A DNA stretch of 57,834 bases from Jiangella anatolica (lineage in GTDB: Bacteria; Actinomycetota; Actinomycetes; Jiangellales; Jiangellaceae), in the NCBI RefSeq assembly GCF_003236295.1, contig NZ_POTW01000035.1:1-57834 (forward strand), written 5' to 3'. Positions within the stretch are counted from its first letter, which is position 1, and each line of letters opens with the position of its first letter. Shown here piece after piece: positions 55,871 through 57,834 of this stretch. The position numbers were made by a program, and so were the translations under genes. The notes beneath the pieces are model-generated. The model did no database searches and was not told where the DNA came from. It worked only from the letters and a program-made list of their open reading frames with translations.

Positions 55871-57316
55871 GTGCCCAGACGTGTGGTGCGCCTGCGCGAC
55901 GAGGTGCTGTCGGCCGACGGTGAGACGCTGCGGGCGGGGATCCAGGCGATCCAGACCGAGCTCGACGTCACGCCGGAGTTCCCGCCGGACGTCGAGCAGG
56001 CGGCGCAGGACGCGGCGAAGAACCCGCGCCTGCCCGACCTCGACCGCACCGACCTGCCGTTCGTCACCATCGACCCGGCGACGGCGATGGACCTCGACCA
56101 GGCCCTCCACATCGAGCGGACCGACGACGGCTACACCGTCTATTACGCCATCGCCGACGTCGGCGCGTTCGTCAGCCCCGGCGACGCCATAGACGAGGAG
56201 GCGCACAGGCGCGGCGAGACGCTGTACGGGGCGGACTCGAAGGTGCCGCTCTACCCGAAGGCGCTGTCCGAGGACGCCGCCTCGCTGCTGGCCGACCAGG
56301 TCCGGCCCGCGCTGCTGTGGACGATCGGGCTGGACGCCGACGGCGACACGCTCGCCGCCCGCGTCGAGCGGGCCCGGGTCCGCAGCCGGGCCAAGCTCTC
56401 GTACGCCGACGTGCAGGAGCAGCTCGACCACGGCGCCGCCGACCCGGTCTTCACGCTGCTGAAAGAGGTCGGTGAGCGACGCCTCAGGAAGGAGGCCGAG
56501 CGCGGCGGGGTCTCGCTGCCGCTGCCCGAGCAGGAGGTCCGGGTCGACGGCGAGCACTGGTCGCTGGAGTTCCGCCAGCAGCACCCGGTCGAGCAGTGGA
56601 ACGCGCAGATCTCCCTGCTCACCGGCATGACGGCGGCCAAGTTCATGGTGGAGGCCCGCACCGGCCTGCTCCGCACCCTCGCCCCGGCCGACCCGCGCGA
56701 CGTCAAGCGGCTGCGGCGCACGGCCAGAGCGCTGCGCATCGACTGGCCGGAGAACCAGAGCTACCCCGACTTCGTCCGTTCCCTCGACCCGGCGACGTCC
56801 GCCCACGCCGCGATGCTGGTCGCCTGCACGCGGCTGCTGCGCGGCTCCGGCTACGTCGGCTTCGCCGGCGAGCTCCCGCAGCACACCGGCCACTCGGCCA
56901 TCGCCGCCGACTACGCGCACGTGACGGCGCCGCTGCGGCGGCTGATCGACCGCTACGCCGGCGAGATCTGCGTCGCCCTAAGCGCGGGCGACGAGGTGCC
57001 CGGCTGGGTGATCGACCGGCTCGGCGAGCTGCCGAAGACGATGCAGGGCTCCACCCGCCGAGCCAACCAGTACGAGCGCGCCGTCCTCGACCTCGTCGAG
57101 GCGGCCGTCCTGCACCCGTACGTCGGCGAGGCCTTCGACGGCGTCGTCGTCGAGGTCGACGACCGCGACCAGCGCCGGGGCGACGTCACGATCCGCGATC
57201 CCGCCGTCGAGGCGCCGATCAGCCACCAGAGCACGCTGCCGCTCGGCACCGACGTGCGCGCCCGCCTGGCCGCCGCCGACCCGGCGACCCGGACGATCCG
57301 GTTCGAACTGACCTGA
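55871..57316 (+). CDS. RNB-domain ribonuclease
   Basis: The 481-residue protein is an RNase II/R-family 3'-5' exonuclease, short because it lacks the N-terminal cold-shock domains of RNase R. The catalytic patch reads TIDPATAMDLDQALH with Asp68, Asp74 and Asp76; Gln77 stands where RNase II has the fourth Asp. YADVQEQL, HTGHSAIAADYAHVTAPLRRL and the S1-like C-terminus (DGVVVEVDDRD) follow. GTG 55871 has GAGGGGAGC upstream. I recall the Asp-to-Gln change as common in actinobacterial members, so activity may be retained. Confidence 0.9.
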   Translation: MPRRVVRLRDEVLSADGETLRAGIQAIQTELDVTPEFPPDVEQAAQDAAKNPRLPDLDRTDLPFVTIDPATAMDLDQALHIERTDDGYTVYYAIADVGAFVSPGDAIDEEAHRRGETLYGADSKVPLYPKALSEDAASLLADQVRPALLWTIGLDADGDTLAARVERARVRSRAKLSYADVQEQLDHGAADPVFTLLKEVGERRLRKEAERGGVSLPLPEQEVRVDGEHWSLEFRQQHPVEQWNAQISLLTGMTAAKFMVEARTGLLRTLAPADPRDVKRLRRTARALRIDWPENQSYPDFVRSLDPATSAHAAMLVACTRLLRGSGYVGFAGELPQHTGHSAIAADYAHVTAPLRRLIDRYAGEICVALSAGDEVPGWVIDRLGELPKTMQGSTRRANQYERAVLDLVEAAVLHPYVGEAFDGVVVEVDDRDQRRGDVTIRDPAVEAPISHQSTLPLGTDVRARLAAADPATRTIRFELT

Positions 57317-57364
57317 CCCGGGTAATCCACCGGACAGGTCGTTCGTCCGGAAGGGGCCCCGAGC

Positions 57365-57834
57365 ATGCCCGTCATCGGCTGGCACGCGTCGCACGAGCAG
57401 CTTCCGCCGAGCCGTCTGCTCGCCGACGCCAGGCACGCGGAGCAGGCCGGCTTCCAGGCGGTATGGTCGTCGGACCACTTCGCGCCCTGGAGCGCGCGGC
57501 AGGGCGAGTCCGGCTTCTCCTTCGCCTGGCTCGGCGCCGCCATGGCGACGACGACGCTGCCGTTCGGCGTGGTCTGCGCGCCCGGCCAGCGCTATCACCC
57601 GGCCGTCGCCGCGCAGGCGAGCGCCACGCTGGAGGAGCTGTTCCCCGGCCGGTTCGCCGTCGCGCTCGGCAGCGGGGAGAACCTCAACGAGCACGTCACC
57701 GGCGAGCGATGGCCGGACAAGGACACCCGCAACGCCCGGCTGCGCGAGTGCGCGCAGATCATCCGCGCCCTCCTCGACGGCGACGAGGTCACCCACCGCG
57801 GGCTGGTCACCGTCGACCGGGCAAGGCTCTGGAC
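57365..57834 (+). CDS. LLM-class flavin-dependent oxidoreductase, 3' end cut by window
   Basis: Only the first 156 residues are present. They begin MPVIGWHASHEQLPPS at ATG 57365 (GGAAGGGG about 9 nt upstream). FQAVWSSDHFAPWSARQGE and VALGSGENLNEHVTGERWP are typical of the luciferase-like monooxygenase family, close to the TIGR03885-type non-F420 or F420 subgroup. The cofactor and substrate cannot be told from this part. The gene continues past the window end. Confidence 0.85.
   Translation, partial: MPVIGWHASHEQLPPSRLLADARHAEQAGFQAVWSSDHFAPWSARQGESGFSFAWLGAAMATTTLPFGVVCAPGQRYHPAVAAQASATLEELFPGRFAVALGSGENLNEHVTGERWPDKDTRNARLRECAQIIRALLDGDEVTHRGLVTVDRARLW

Overview
The window is very GC-rich, codes densely on both strands, uses many GTG starts and has frequent 1-8 bp stop/start overlaps. 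The neighbourhood xerD-parA-scpA-scpB-rluB, followed by cmk-plsC-der, is typical of Actinomycetota (high-GC Gram-positives). A soil or plant-associated actinomycete of the Jiangella/Streptomyces kind fits the AfsR-type regulator, the OtrA-like ribosomal protection protein, the trehalose (TreXYZ) operon and the many one-component regulators. The genus is inference only. No rRNA, tRNA, CRISPR array, insertion sequence or prophage was recognised.

Layout. 1-2.1 kb: carbamate kinase and a cyanuric acid hydrolase/barbiturase-type ring-opening amidohydrolase. 2.1-2.3 kb: an intergenic array of a 13-bp element in alternating orientation. 2.3-5.8 kb: fmt, rsmB, a GNAT enzyme and a NUDIX hydrolase in a tight operon. 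5.7-7.1 kb: a small membrane protein and a broken SpoU-type RNA methyltransferase. 7.2-17.3 kb: a conserved housekeeping stretch (ald, xerD, parA, scpA, scpB, rluB, aroH, tyrA, cmk, plsC, der), interrupted at 12.5-13.1 kb by a toxin-antitoxin-like pair whose first gene is frameshifted. 17.3-20.6 kb: DNA repair genes (ATP-dependent ligase and two AlkZ/YcaQ-superfamily proteins). 20.6-22.8 kb: an OtrA-like gene with an overlapping upstream ORF. 22.8-26.5 kb: a small TPR-like protein and a SARP/AfsR regulator.

26.5-29.7 kb: a secreted beta-propeller-like protein diverging from a hydroxyacid dehydrogenase and a sugar-phosphate isomerase-like protein, with clustered operator palindromes between them. 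29.8-35.8 kb: the treX-treY-treZ operon on the minus strand. 36-39.4 kb: an orphan AbiEi/DUF559-like protein, a flavin-binding protein and a ClpX-type ATPase. 39.3-41.6 kb: the 5-oxoprolinase genes pxpB-pxpA-pxpC. 41.7-45.4 kb: an ArsR-acetyltransferase fusion and a large LuxR regulator. 45.5-50.2 kb: a lipoprotein, a lipid kinase and three tandem paralogous single-pass membrane proteins. 50.2-54.3 kb: two divergent regulator/target pairs (LysR with an EamA exporter, WYL regulator with an epoxide hydrolase). 54.3-55.8 kb: a tandem duplication of a unit made of a DUF3800-like gene plus a structured hairpin element. 55.9 kb to the end: an RNB ribonuclease and a truncated LLM flavin oxidoreductase.

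The best candidates for something undescribed are the duplicated DUF3800-like/hairpin unit (54.3-55.8 kb), the three-gene family with a shared N-terminal PLDLGVV tag and four conserved cysteines (47.5-50.2 kb), the uORF over the OtrA-like start, and the ArsR-PAT/ArsN-like fusion. Many genes here have a TANNNT -10 box only 6-8 nt before the start codon, pointing to leaderless mRNAs.
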